Origin: Rhyacophila brunnea
Taxonomy: Eukaryota > Arthropoda > Insecta > Trichoptera > Rhyacophilidae
DNA length: 64,000 nt
Direction of reading: 5' to 3'
Assembly: GCA_022495005.1 (NCBI GenBank)
Contig: JAGYXB010000558.1
Span: forward strand, 206,391 to 270,390
Shown here: positions 1 through 10,902 of the stretch, one piece after another
Position numbering within the stretch: position 1 is the first letter of the stretch
How the letters are laid out: each line of letters starts with the position of its first letter
Translations under genes and position numbers: made by a program
The notes under the pieces: generated by a model
Told to the model about the DNA's origin: nothing
What the model saw: the letters and a program-made list of their open reading frames with translations, nothing else
The model's database searches: none

Positions 1-87
1 ATTATTGAGATTGTCAATAAGCAGAATGGTGTACGGTTACAAAATAAAAATTGATACCTATTCCTCCGTTTACGTAATAATCATCAT

Positions 88-690
88 CATCATCAGCCTG
101 AATCTATCTACTACTAGATGAATGCCTCTTCAGGCTGCTTCTACTTCCCTTTATCCTGTGCATAGCATTGCCACGTACTTCCGCAGAACTTTATCATTTC
201 ATCGATCCAGCGGCCTCTAGGTCTACCTTGCGGACGTTTTGTACTTCTTGGATACCACTGGATTTGTCCAACGATTGTCTCTTTTTCGAGCTATATGTCC
301 AGCCCATCTCCATTTAAGGCTTTTAATAAACTATTACATCGTAAACCCTTGTTTGCTTGCTTACTCATTTCTCTTTTTGTGCTTTCGTGTTGTGCCCAGC
401 ATGCACCTCTCCATAATACGTTGTGCTACTCTTAAGTTTCTGGATCTTTTTTTTATTTAGGGTCCATGTTTCGCACGCATATGTGATCTCGGGAAGCACA
501 CACTGGTTGAACACTGCGCTTTAGGCACAGTGGAAGGTCACTTTTGAAGACATTATTCAGGCCTAGCTTTACTATGCGATCAATTTCATTAAATATACAT
601 CCATCTATATACACGTGTTGTCCCAGATAGATGTAGCTTTTCACGTGTTCGAGCTAAGTGCCATTGATGAGGATCTCTTTTTGGCCCGCA
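88..690 (-). pseudogene. RTE-type LINE 3' end, decayed
   Basis: The minus strand reads the C-terminal tail of an RTE-clade reverse transcriptase ORF. A readable patch at 453-644 contains the motif SYIYLGQHVYIDGC, and a (TGA)n tail lies at about 85-98. Frameshifts and stops break the frame; the partner at 17105-17665 is more intact. It is 5'-truncated and joins an inverted segment at about 690. Confidence 0.75.
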
Positions 691-836
691 AAGCAGTTGC
701 GCTATGCCGATGAAATAGTAATTTTCTCGCAAGACTCAGAAGACCTCCAAAGCAGAATGCAGGAACTCGCTGAAGTAAGCAACAAAGTAGGCTTGAAAAT
801 AAATGTAACAAAGACGAAAGTTGTGTTATAATATAC
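691..836 (+). pseudogene. Inverted 5' segment of the RTE LINE (RT active-site region)
   Basis: The plus strand encodes a piece of the reverse transcriptase palm, LRYADEIVIFS, followed by VGLKINVTKTKVVL and a stop. The family motif is FADD; here it has become YADE, so it is dead. It lies head to head with the minus-strand 3' part of the same element, the arrangement produced by twin priming during LINE insertion. Confidence 0.7.
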
Positions 837-999
837 AGTGAAAATATTATTTTAAATACCTAATCATTACATTCTATGCAATCCCTAAAAACCATTGTAA
901 AAGTGCAACATTGAATGAATTATTCCCCTTATTATTACATGTTATTGTATGGTTATTTTCTATAATAAATAAATGTAGATTAATAAATTCTCTCGAACA

Positions 1000-1665
1000 T
1001 GACGTGACCCGGCTCGCGGCTAACTCATAAATGTTAACCGGGCCGTCACTAAGGATACTAGGGATGAACTAGGAGGGTGGATCTCCCTTGTGGTAACACA
1101 ACTTTTGATTATCCATGAATAAAACTCTTGGTTGGTGTGATACCAAATTTATTCAGGTTCAATGTTCACAGTGTCACAATCTTAATATATTATTTATTAT
1201 TGTTAAAACAATTAAAACTGATGAAGATGTCCGTAAACTATTTATTTATTTATTATATAATTTATATGAAACCTTCCAAAAAGTTTCGAAATGTTCACAC
1301 TCAATTCGAGGAATGTACACGTAAATGTTTGGTAAATATTTTTATTTCGTAAAATATTTTCTTATTAAATGTCACAATCGTATTGATTCGCATAATATTC
1401 AGTTTAAGAAAAAAATAGTTTTTATTTTATAAACTGCTTATAAAAGGTTCATTTATATTTATAAACTTATTTATTAAAAGTTTATTATTATTTACAAACT
1501 TATTCACTAATAGTTTATTATTTACAAATATAGTTTCAAAATTTGTTATTATAACTATAAAATAGTTTCTAAAATTTGTTATTATTATTACAAACTGGAT
1601 TTATTAATTTGTTTTCATTTAAAAACAAACTCTTGTGTAATTTATTTCGATTACGTCATCCCGAG
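1000..1665 (-). mobile_element. Diverged LTR fragment related to the 10.8-kb retroelement
   Basis: It starts TGACGTGACCCGGCTCGCGG and follows the first ~700 bp (plus-strand reading) of the LTRs at 32376 and 40480, with many substitutions, to about CGATTACGTCA at 1650. Similarity stops there. By the orientation of the full element this is the downstream end of an LTR in minus orientation. It sits exactly where duplication copy 1 breaks off. Confidence 0.75.
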
Positions 1666-2656
1666 AAAACACGTAGTCCGAAACCGAATAGAAATGGCTG
1701 GAGCAAAATTGATATATTAATATTTTGTAGTTGTGATCCTTATCGTCACAACTACAAAATAAAAGAGAAAAAGGAAAAAGCTGAGCATGAGACATAAGCA
1801 AAGGCCATGGGTTGCGTGCATCCTTTTCAAGCTGAACAATAATTACTTCCGTAACCTCGCAACTGACAACTGTAAAAAAAATTAAATTAGAAATGCAAAA
1901 AAAGAATTGCACGGCTGAAGGCACGTGCAATCTATGATTAAAAGATGTAGTTATTAAAGTCCTGGACGCCACACGGTCTTGTTACCGTGAAAGATTACAA
2001 TTATATAGCAGTGTGGAATAAAGGGGAAATAATAAATGAAAGAGCAATTTATGTACTTGACCGAACTATATTATAGCGAAAACAAGAATATTACATTAAA
2101 AGGTTATAAAGGAAATACTATAATAACGGCAAGCAGCTAAGTTTTAAAAGAAACAATGGAAGATAAGTGAATCAAATAATAATAGTTTTACAATACCAAA
2201 CTTGGAACGAACACAGAGGCCTCAAGCACTGCGGCTGCAATCGTGCTGCTTTAAGTGACGTCCATTATAAATGTTGGTAAAACCAAAGCAGAGCACGATT
2301 ATCCTGTATGACAGACCGAATCAAAAAGCCCTGTTGCTTCTCTCACACCTCGCGACGTCCGCTGCGGCCGGAAATTCTATCGGCGACATCTGTGGAATCG
2401 CGAACGCTCCATGACTTGACCATAAATATTCGACGGGGTTGCCAGAGTATGAATGTTGGTTATGGTCATTTTGAACATAACAAAATTCAACTCGATGCGG
2501 AGTGTCTCAAACTCACGTTTGTACTCTGTCAAAATCAAATGCTGACTATTCGGCGCTTTCATTTTGACTGTGAGCAGCTCAGAGCAACCATATACTGAGC
2601 TTCGAAAACAGATGATTGGCGACGGAATAGGTGTGCGGTGGTAAGACTTTAAGAGT
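1666..2656. other. No recognisable gene
   Basis: Moderately AT-rich sequence. Short open frames here have no family features, and the frames around 2300-2600 overlap on both strands without a protein signature. I see no repeat partner elsewhere in the window. Confidence 0.5.
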
Positions 2657-2790
2657 ACCGAGGAAATAAGAGAACGCACCAAGCAGCCTCTCATTACGCT
2701 AAGAGTGAAGAGGCGATGTTGGACCTGGCTCGGCCACGTGCTGCGGATGCCAGAAGAGAACCTGACTCGCCTGTTCTTCAAGCCAACCTG
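2657..2790 (+). pseudogene. LINE reverse transcriptase C-terminal fragment
   Basis: One frame reads through the pattern typical of non-LTR retrotransposon C-termini, RRCWTWLGHVLRMPEENLTR, preceded by TEEIRERTKQPLITLRVK. Only about 44 codons survive, with no start, tail or target duplication. It is a different subfamily from the element at 17105-17665, judged by the peptide. A minus-strand open frame over the same bases is a shadow. Confidence 0.7.
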
Positions 2791-3636
2791 ATTGCGGCGC
2801 CCGAAGTCGCTAAATACTATATATCGGACCTGGAACGATGCAAGAGGTGTCCGTTAGCTCCAACTAAGGTCCAGATATAACCGAAGAATATTGAGCATCC
2901 CTGATTTTAAATGATAGGTATGTGTCACTATGCTGATCGAAACAGTCATATTTAAAAAAAATAGTTGGTTTGCAAAGTAGTGATGTAGGTACGTATCTTA
3001 TAGGCAAATGGTCTTACAAAATAATACCTATTTGTACGTTAAAATTAATGCACTACAGTAAATAATAGCAATGCATTCATCCCTTGAAAAATAGATTTTT
3101 TTAAATATTTCTCGCTGTTAAATAGATTTATTTAAAGGGCTAATAATTAGGGTTTTGGTAGTATATAATGCAAGATTTATTTCCCCTCACGCTTTCGTCA
3201 CAAAATTAATGTCGTAGGTATTCAGCATATTATTATTATTCTGAGAACACTAATATTGACCATTGATCGTGCAAGATTATAAATAGAAGTAAAATTAAAA
3301 TATGTGAAGAATCTACTTCATATTGAAAGGCCAGTGATGATCAATCTCCACTGATGTTTATGACGTCAAATATCTAGGTACAGGCGGAGGACCATCTTTC
3401 CTCATTAAAAATAAAGTAGATGAAGAAGTTTCCAAAGTATTTTTAGAACCCATAAACTTGGAAACAATTTTTTTCCATTTTTTTCTGAAAACTAGTTTGT
3501 CAGAAGAGTACCCCAATTTTTCAAAACAATTTTTATTGTTTTACTTCCGTTTTCTACAACCTATTTATGCGAAGCTGTATTTTCTTTGTATGCTGCAACG
3601 AAGTCAAAGTTCAGGAACGGACTCGACGCCACACCT
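2791..3636. other. No recognisable gene
   Basis: AT-rich sequence with no coding pattern, no tRNA-like boxes and no repeat partner that I can see. Confidence 0.5.
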
Positions 3637-3911
3637 GTGGGTCTATTCTATGCTTATCGACCGCTAAAGTGATAAATATTATCAAACTTAGGGTAGGTTT
3701 GTATCAAAATATTAGCACTTATTGTAACAATTACACGAAGCTGGTTTTTATTGTTGCAATAAGTGCGATATTTTAACAGCAGCAAGATAGGTGTAACTTG
3801 TAACCAGCTTCGTGTAATTGTTACAATAAGTGCTAATATTTTGATACAAACCTACCCTAAGTTTGATAATATTTATCACTTTAGCGGTCGATAAGCATAG
3901 AATAGACCCAC
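3637..3911. mobile_element. Foldback (inverted-repeat) element, 275 bp
   Basis: Two arms of 110 bp (3637-3746 and 3802-3911) are near-perfect reverse complements around a 55-bp spacer. The ends read GTGGGTCTATTCTATGC and its complement. No clear target duplication is visible. Open frames inside the arms mirror each other and are not genes. Confidence 0.8.
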
Positions 3912-4167
3912 TGATATTAGAATACACCTTACCTATATTATGGCCTGATATCAAAAACATAATAATATGCAATTCAAAAACTCAAAATCATCAAAGTTAT
4001 TACGTGCTTTATTTATTCATATTTTTATGTTTATATTATAGTTTCATATTTAAAAGTAATTACTAAATAAAAAATGTGTTTTAATTACAAATTTTTACTG
4101 GTAGGAATTACCCAACCTAATAAATAAGCAAAGTGTTCTGTTAAAATTTCCAGGTTTGCGAATAAGT

Positions 4168-4586
4168 GAATACGTGCATTAAATAAGGCTCTAAGTACCA
4201 AAAAGTAGTATTGCCTGTAGTTACAAAATACCGAGTCATTACAGTAAAATTTCATGAAGCAGATCATTTAAAAAATGTAGTTTTACAGTGTGAAGCAATC
4301 ATGGCAGCTTCTATAATTTTAGGTATTGTGTGCAAGTGTCAACACACCATCGTCAGCTGTTTTATATTGAATGCCGTTGACCACTGCAGTGCTACTTACA
4401 CCATTATAAATAAAACACGCCAACGGACTTACAACGTCGACAGGATTAATTATTTTGCTGTATTTTTTGGACTTGCTTGAGGCACCTATAGTTGAAGTTA
4501 TTGGCGTTGGTGTGTAGAACATTTTTCTATAAAAATGTGAGTTTTTATTATTTTGGTAATCAGCGCCTTAATTAATACACGTATTC
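4168..4586. mobile_element. Short inverted-repeat element, copy 1 (partner 25292-25713)
   Basis: Ends read GAATACGTGCATTAAATAAGG and a matching inverted copy ending CACGTATTC. Left and right flanks share AAGT, a possible 4-bp target duplication. The interior is very similar to 25292-25713. Both copies keep a minus-strand frame (here 4319-4522) with the peptide PVDVVSPLACFIYNGV; see findings. Confidence 0.75.
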
Positions 4587-4844
4587 AAGTGTTCCATTGC
4601 AGAAAATGTTTGAGAAAACCTGTTCTAGAGTCTAGTAAAAAATAATGTTTAATTAAAACTTTAAAACCAAACTTGACCACACAACAAAATAATTAACACC
4701 GAATATTAATCCATAATCCCAAAATCTACTCCCATAGGTAGGTATTGTAGTGAAAGATAATTCACACATCTAAAACATTAACGAATGTTGTTTAAATTGA
4801 CCTGGGTTATCTACTGCGTTATAGGTATTATAAGAAAATTTGGA
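4587..4844. other. No recognisable gene
   Basis: AT-rich spacer between two elements; nothing identified. Confidence 0.4.
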
Positions 4845-5144
4845 GAACCTGGAAAAAACTGCTCAAAAAAGGTAAGAAAAATCCCTTGAATTTAGTTTAA
4901 AATGAAATTTCTTGAATTCGTCAGTTAGAGGTTTTGGTTAAAATTGCTAGGTATCTACCTACCTAAATAAAAAGGGGTCTCGGAATTTCTCACATTCTTC
5001 GTTATTTTTTGGTGACAACAAACAAACCTATACCTAACTACATTTTAAACATAATATGACAACGCGTACTATATTTTTTTTTCAAAATACTATAATTTCT
5101 CGGACCGCATAATATAATTAGGTGACAAAAAGCTAGCAACACTG
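4845..5144 (-). mobile_element. Truncated inverted copy of the element at 6617-7067
   Basis: Reads as a diverged reverse complement of 6617-7067. It shares the stretch around CAACGCGTACTATATTT, the AAAAAGGGG block and the end GCAACACTG at 5144. The far end is lost near 4845. Confidence 0.6.
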
Positions 5145-5201
5145 CTTGGCAACAGTCGGACCTAAATAAAAACGTTTTGATGACGGTCCTTGAAAAGTGG
5201 A

Positions 5202-5207
5202 TATAAA
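5202..5207 (+). promoter_or_regulatory. Possible TATA box for zinc-finger gene A
   Basis: TATAAA within GTGGATATAAAAACTG lies 80 bp before the proposed start codon at 5287, giving an expected transcription start near 5232. A two-codon upstream ORF (ATGTGA, 5254) lies in the presumed leader. This depends on exon 1 being real. Confidence 0.3.
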
Positions 5208-5286
5208 AACTGAACCAGTTGATTTTTACCAGGGAGAAACTAGCTAAGATTGTCGATGTGACCAAAGAAACAGTGTCCACGACAAA

Positions 5287-5346
5287 ATGACAACGGAAAC
5301 GCCATATATTGAGCAAGAAAACAAATGTACAGGAGAACAAGAAGAA
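5287..5346 (+). CDS. Zinc-finger gene A, candidate first coding exon
   Basis: An ATG in the context CAAAATGA opens 20 codons (MTTETPYIEQENKCTGEQEE) that end at a good splice donor, GAA|GTAAGG. The donor is phase 0, matching the phase-0 acceptor of the exon at 7658, so the frame joins without a stop. The peptide is acidic and polar like the other N-terminal exons of this gene. No homology supports it; evidence is phase, donor quality and position only. An alternative is that translation starts further upstream or at the internal ATG of exon 2. Confidence 0.45.
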
Positions 5347-5727
5347 GTAAGGTTATGTTTCTTTGACATTGTGAAATTACCATTTTGACGTTTGTTTACC
5401 ATGGCAACTGAGTAATAGGGTGAATGTATATTGAATGACATTTCGTTAAAATAAGATAGTTCTCTTAAAAGTTTTACATTTCATTAAATATGCAGCATAA
5501 TTAAAACATTCTTAAATTGACAAGAAATTTTTACTGAAATGTTTGATACTTATTGGTTTTTTTAATATAAACAATTTGTTGGTGGTGGTTTTCTATATCG
5601 TAACTTCTTTTTATCGATATGTTCACAATACAGGTTAATAATATAGTATAATAGTATAGAATATGTATATACTAATAATACTATACTAATAATACTAATA
5701 CTACTGAATACTATATTCAGTATAGAC

Positions 5728-6467
5728 CACGGGTTGCCAACCTTTTCAGCAGCCGGGCCATATTCTAAAAATGAGATTTCCTACCGGGCCGCACAACCGA
5801 TTTTTTTTTATTATACAAAACAAAAAAGAAATATTTATTATTTATTAATAAAATAAAACAAAAACGAGAATCAAATATATTTATTAGATTAAATTAGATT
5901 TAAATAATAAACAAAATAATATAAAAATAATAAATTTTAGTGGGAAGTTTGATTTTGTGTGGCAGAACTAAGTGCATTAATATCGATATCGAGTGAGGTT
6001 GTTCCTAAAGCAAACAGTTTTCCAAATGCACATCAGTGATTCGTGTTCTCAGTCGGGATTTGATATGCTTCATCTGACTAAAAAACTGTTCACACGTGTA
6101 AGTGTTTCCAAATAGCGAAGTCATCATTAGAGCATGTTTGTAAAATGCAGGATATTTCTCCTTTTTCAAATATGTTTTGTAAAACTCTTCCAAAGCAACC
6201 TGATGGAATTTCTCCTCTAACTGTTCATCGCAACATATTTAAAAATGTTCCATTTGTAAATGTCCCTGTAGTAAATTCACGTCTACGGAGAATGGCGTTG
6301 CAAATGCAACAAAAAGTACACGGTGCTTTTTAAAATCTTGAGCCAATATCGAATCTCAATTTGCGAAACTAGCAAATCTAGCGGCAGTATTTGATATTAT
6401 TTTTATTTTCTCACTGCTCCACGGGCCACAAATTGACACGCAGCGGGCCTCGGGTTGGCCACCCATG
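5728..6467 (-). mobile_element. hAT-like DNA element, internally deleted
   Basis: Ends are CACGGGTTGCCAACC and, inverted, CATGGGTGGCCAACC, flanked by an exact 8-bp target duplication GTATAGAC at 5720-5727 and 6468-6475. Start with CA, 8-bp duplication and GGGCC-rich subterminal sequence are all typical of hAT elements. The minus strand 6005-6193 still encodes 62 residues of the transposase C-terminal dimerisation region, with TYTCEQFFSQMKHIKSRLR. The rest of the transposase is missing. It lies in intron 1 of gene A. Confidence 0.85.
6005..6193 (-). pseudogene. hAT transposase C-terminal fragment
   Basis: The 62-residue frame matches the hAT C-terminal dimerisation motif pattern (CEQxFSxMKxIKSxLRxRxTDxHLExxL) seen in transposases of the type domesticated in vertebrate GTF2IRD2 and ZBED genes. 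The N-terminal zinc finger and RNase-H-like catalytic region are absent, so it cannot transpose by itself. It is inside the 5728-6467 element. Confidence 0.75.
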
Positions 6468-6616
6468 GTATAGACCAAGAATTTGACAGCAATTTTTATT
6501 CATGAATACAGGCCCCTCTGATTGGCCTGAAATATTTCTAAATTTGATCGTGTATGAACGTGACAACCTTTAGTGCATATTATTATAATAACATAATATT
6601 ATATATGTAAGACACA

Positions 6617-7067
6617 CAGTGTTGCCATCTTTTCAAAGTGGAATTATAGTATTTGGGGAAAAATATAGTACGCGTTGTCATCTGTTGAAAATGTATAAGA
6701 TTTTTGTTTCTCAGAAAAAAAATAACGAAAAATTTGAGAAACTTCGAGCCCCTTTTTATTTAGGTACTTACCTCTTCCGACGAAAAATGCTTACCGAAGA
6801 ATTCAAGAAATTTCATTTTAAACCAGTCAGGGGATTTTTTTGTTTTTCGAGCATTTTTTTTCCAAGATCTCTAAATCTTCTTATATTGCGAAATTATAGT
6901 AGGTACTTTGCACCAATTTATCGAACGAAAATATCGAAATTGTAGTATTTTTTACATATTTTTTGCGATATTCAAATTTATAGTATTTTGGGCGTACTAT
7001 ACCTGTTTTATATCGGACAAAAATTATAGTACAAAATACTATAATTATAGTACGGTTGGCAACACTG
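6617..7067. mobile_element. Inverted-repeat element, 451 bp, CAGTGTTGCCA ends
   Basis: Ends are CAGTGTTGCCATC and, inverted, CAGTGTTGCCAACCG. The interior has many TATAGTA strings arranged inversely. A diverged inverted partner is at 4845-5144. The end motif resembles the tandem elements at 10903-12095. No transposase is encoded. It lies in intron 1 of gene A. Confidence 0.7.
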
Positions 7068-7356
7068 AAAACACAGTTCATCAGTGACACCCCTAGGGAA
7101 AACCCCCTTTTATTTTTAGGCTCTAACTGTATGAAAATGTATGTAATATATAATAATTGATTATTTTATACTGACAAATGCCGTACCTACATAATTATCA
7201 CATACCGAGGATTGCAACATGTCTACGAATCTCACTCTCAAACAGCGATGATTTTAGTTACGCGGAAGTCTACGGGACTGACAATCTTGGAGGCCCCCTT
7301 GTGATTTATTTTAACTAAGATGTCGGTACTTTCTAACGAAGCGACCGCATCATTTC

Positions 7357-7495
7357 GCGAGCCGAATACTACAAGGTTCTAAGTGTTCGTCCTTGAAAAA
7401 ACAAACCCAACAATGAAGTAGTATTCTAAGCTGCCTCATTGTTACTTTTGTTTCTCCAAGGACAAACACTTAGAACCTTGTAGTTCTCCACTCGC
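7357..7495. mobile_element. Small foldback element, ~139 bp
   Basis: ACTACAAGGTTCTAAGTG at 7368 is mirrored by CACTTAGAACCTTGTAGT near 7467, and CAACAATGA by TCATTGTT, giving a long imperfect hairpin bounded by GCGAG and CTCGC. It lies in intron 1 of gene A, about 160 bp before exon 2. Confidence 0.7.
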
Positions 7496-7657
7496 GATTT
7501 GCTTATTGAAAAGCCGTCACTGCTTTCAAAAGTTCTTTATAATTTGAGACCCCTAAGCAACGAAAAGCCTATCTTCACCCATCGTACTTTTTTTTCACTA
7601 ATTTATGTCAATTCGTGCTACCATTGCAGTCGATTTTTGTCATATTGTTTTTTATAG

Positions 7658-7789
7658 GTTAACACAGAACCTACCATCCAAATTAAGAGAGAAATGGACC
7701 ATAGACTTGAAAGCAGTATTTATTGTGAGACATTGCCTAATGCAAATAAAGAATTGAATAGAGATCTTGCCATTGGTTGCAACAATCAG
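7658..7789 (+). CDS. Zinc-finger gene A, exon 2
   Basis: Forty-four codons lie between an acceptor (TTTTTTATAG|GTT) and a strong donor (CAG|GTGAGT), both phase 0. The peptide begins VNTEPTIQIKREMDHRLES and contains IKRE, a hydrophobic-K-x-E motif of the SUMO-attachment type, mirrored in other exons of this gene and gene B. It encodes part of the unstructured acidic N-terminus before the zinc fingers. The exon is too short for most gene callers and was found from splice sites and from resemblance to gene B's MDIKREPNE start. Confidence 0.75.
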
Positions 7790-8449
7790 GTGAGTACTAT
7801 TTTTTCAACGTTTCTTCTTATGTTTTCATGTAGGTATATTATTTCTCGTGTCCGGAAACTTGTGTAGTGGCCGAATAATAACTAGCAAATTCATCCATTG
7901 TTTAAGATATAAAGTTACTCTACAATTATACATTCCCACTGAATTTATTTTCTAGTAAACAACTGATCAAGTTCAGTCAGCGAAATCAGAGACGGTGTAA
8001 TATTACATACCACAATACTTTATTAGTATTACGGGTATGAGCTGATTAATCACTTTTCACGTATTATATTTTTGTACGACTATAATAATAAATAATATTT
8101 CTTTTCGCTATTCAATTTAAAACGCTGATTTTATATTTAGTTTAATATGATTATGTAACAGAATTTAATGCTAATGTACTAACTTTTATTGTATAAATAA
8201 CGAAGAGCAATTTAACTCAATGTCACTCACATCAAGTACGTAGCTCGTAACTATCATTGTATAATACGCTGCTAATAAATCGCACCCTACGACATCGAAG
8301 ACTTCGTCATTACCATTATCCTCTACCTACACATCGACACCACACACTAGTGACCCAACAGTGGCAACCCCAGCCAACACTTGTACGTATGCAGTTCGTC
8401 GTATTACACTTCACCTTGAAATGTCGTTTCGGAAATATATGGCTGTTTA
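7790..8449. other. Intron 2 of gene A, no element recognised
   Basis: AT-rich intronic sequence after the donor at 7790. I see no repeat partner or coding pattern before the LINE fragment that follows. Confidence 0.5.
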
Positions 8450-9012
8450 TTAAAGACCATCCAACGTCTTTGGGTTCTGCGAATAAATGCTACTTTGGCC
8501 TGTTAAGACATTTTAAGTCCCGCATACTATCTCGCCGAACTAAAAGCACTCTTTATAAGACACTTATAAAGCCAGTGTTCACATACGCATCGGAAACCTG
8601 GACATTAACTCTGCGAAATGAACGAGCCCTGAACATCTTTGAAAGAAAAATTCTCCGCCGTATATATGGACCGATCAGGGATGTCACCAATTGAAGGAAA
8701 ACATATAATGCTGAGCTTTACGGCTGTACGAAGATTGCAGCGCAGTTCAATCAACTAAGATTGGAAGACTGTGATGGCTAGGTCATGTGCATCGTATGAA
8801 TGACAATGAATCGGCAAAGAGGTGATGTCCAGCAATCCAATAAGACATAGAAGAAGAGGGAGGCCAAAGATTCGCGTGTTGGATGGAGCTGCCAGTGACT
8901 GCCGTATTCTGACGCTATTCACTTCCCTATTCACACTGGATAGGGGCAGGTGGAGGAAGCTGTTGGAGGAGGCCAGGACCCACACCGGGTTGTCGCGCCC
9001 CTGATGATGATG
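8450..9012 (+). pseudogene. LINE 3' end, RTE-like with TGA tail, decayed
   Basis: A frame at about 8480-8690 reads the C-terminal reverse transcriptase region: CYFGLLRHFKSRILSRRTK, LIKPVFTYASETWTLT and ALNIFERKILRRIYGP. It then breaks at a stop. Downstream the DNA still matches the minus-strand element at 29223-29870, and it ends in TGATGATGATGAT at about 9001-9013. It is 5'-truncated and inactive, in intron 2 of gene A. Confidence 0.8.
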
Positions 9013-9262
9013 ATTCTCTTTGGGTCGTATATTACTGACATAAAATTCATGTCTAAATAATACACGGTTCTTGTCGGTTTACACTTTACAAGTTTACAAG
9101 AAGCCAGCAGCAATCAAATTTTGAAAATAGCTGATATACTGAATTTTTTGTTAGATTAGGTTAGGTTTACATTCATGAATTCTGTCAAAATCGGCTATGA
9201 AAATTGAATTAATGTTCTATTGTATCTAATAAATTTGGAGACCTTATAGTTAGTATACGGTC

Positions 9263-9840
9263 CAGTGACGTCCCGTGGGGGTAGGCAGTTGAGCGTCGCT
9301 TGGGGGCGGCAATTACCCAAAGGGCGGCAAATTGAGGAGAATCATTGGGTAGATAATATATAAGTAATAACGGAAATATCTTTCCATTAAAAATAATCAG
9401 CTCACTGGTTGGAAACAAAATGTATTAATTAGGTACCCACTATAAAAGTTTTTGCATATTTTTTTTGTTGGGTTTGCGATGTCTAGTATACTTCCGCTGT
9501 CCTTGGACGTCACGTTCTTGGTAAACAGCAATGACACGGGCATACCTAATTTTAAAATTTATCCAAATATGTTTGCCAGTCACTCGCGAGTTTTGGAAGT
9601 TGTTAAGTATATTTTTGAATGTACCTAAGTACTAATCTGAAACCATAGACCCGCAATATTGTCTATTGAAGCAGAGATGGCATTGAAATTTGATTTAGTG
9701 GTATATATCTTCTTAGTAATGTATCTATACAACAAATTTCTTAGATATTAGAGTCGTGGATGATAAAAAGTACTATATAAAAAAATATGTCGGCATTTTG
9801 GCACTGCTTAGGAGCGGCATTTTGTCTAGTTACGTCACTG
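9263..9840. mobile_element. Non-autonomous hAT-like element, 578 bp
   Basis: Starts CAGTGACGTCCCGTGGGG and ends GTTACGTCACTG, with an exact 8-bp duplication ATACGGTC at 9255-9262 and 9841-9848. Subterminal sequence is rich in GGGGGCGGC. No transposase is visible. A second, truncated copy of its left end lies inverted at about 13480-13533. It is in intron 2 of gene A. Confidence 0.85.
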
Positions 9841-9848
9841 ATACGGTC

Positions 9849-10902
9849 ATCTCATTCCGATAAGAAAGCTCACGGTGAACTGTGCCACGGTGAAATGTTT
9901 TACGTACAATTTACATGTAACCATTATTTCTTATCTTATACCATAGTTATCTCTTATATATTATTATCCTACAGCTTTGCCCGTTTTTGCGAGCGATTGT
10001 GTGCCTTATTCATCATGTCCAATAGGTTTAAATGAAAAATCGGCTCTCGGATCGTGAAATATCGGTAAACCATAGTTGACAGCCGTTTGACGAAATTCGA
10101 CCCGAAGTAGGTGATTTTTATTCATTTCCCGATACATTTTCCAGCGACACGCCACTTTATTGACAACTGATTATGTCGGGAATTTATTTTTTCACAATGT
10201 TTGCAACACTCAAATCGACTATCCAAAGATGGCCGCTTTAAATTTAAAATGCGTTTTAACCGATATATACAATCGATTTTCACAAACTAATCATAATAAG
10301 ATTAACAGATAAACAAATTAAAACTGATTTATTTAAATTTTTATGAATTAAGTTCTTTGTTTAAGTTATGTTTCTACACCTCTGACGTCTGAAGTCTTTT
10401 GACACTGCGCGTATTTATCACGCAATGTATACTAAATTACGGTATTTCAATTGACTTTACTTATCAGATGCATTCGAGTAACTATAATTTGAAGTGAGCA
10501 AAATGTTGTAATACTTAACACAGTCACAAAAAAATCACTTTTAAAAACTAGGTACCACCCGTCATTTGTTGTTTCACAGGTCACAGGTGATATTATTTAC
10601 GTCTCATAATGATTTAAAAATGCACAGCACTATATAATAACTCACATTTATAACAAGTACCCGTAGATAACTATAATTATTCAAATAAACAATAAGCATT
10701 TATACGAATTCACATTAAAAATGTTTATTTCATTTCACTGCGGGCGCGCACGTATTGTCATTTCAACGCAAAGAATAAAATTTTAAAATTTTATGTCACT
10801 TTTGTTTTTTTTTGTAAGGCTGTTGAATGAATTTTTTTTGAACCAATGAAACATCTATACATTTAATTAGCTCATTATAACCCAAACATATATTTAAAAG
10901 GT
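9849..10902. other. Intron 2 of gene A, no element recognised
   Basis: Unique-looking AT-rich sequence. No gene, repeat partner or tRNA-like signal was recognised. Confidence 0.5.

Larger units (their letters stand above)
1..998. repeat. Segmental duplication, copy 1 (partner 16972-17985)
   Basis: Nearly the whole first kilobase matches 16972-17985 in the same orientation. The match includes the sequence left of the LINE tail, the LINE fragment with its internal inversion, and the unique-looking sequence to its right up to the string CTCTCGAACA. Because non-element flank and an identical inversion junction are shared, this is a genomic duplication rather than two independent insertions. The right end is cut by an LTR fragment starting at 1000. 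In the partner copy this block begins about 80 bp after the stop codon of zinc-finger gene A, so a further paralogue may end just left of the window. Confidence 0.85.

Noticed and set aside
2377..2781. 134-codon minus-strand frame
   Set aside because: Shadow of the LINE fragment that reads on the plus strand at 2657-2790.
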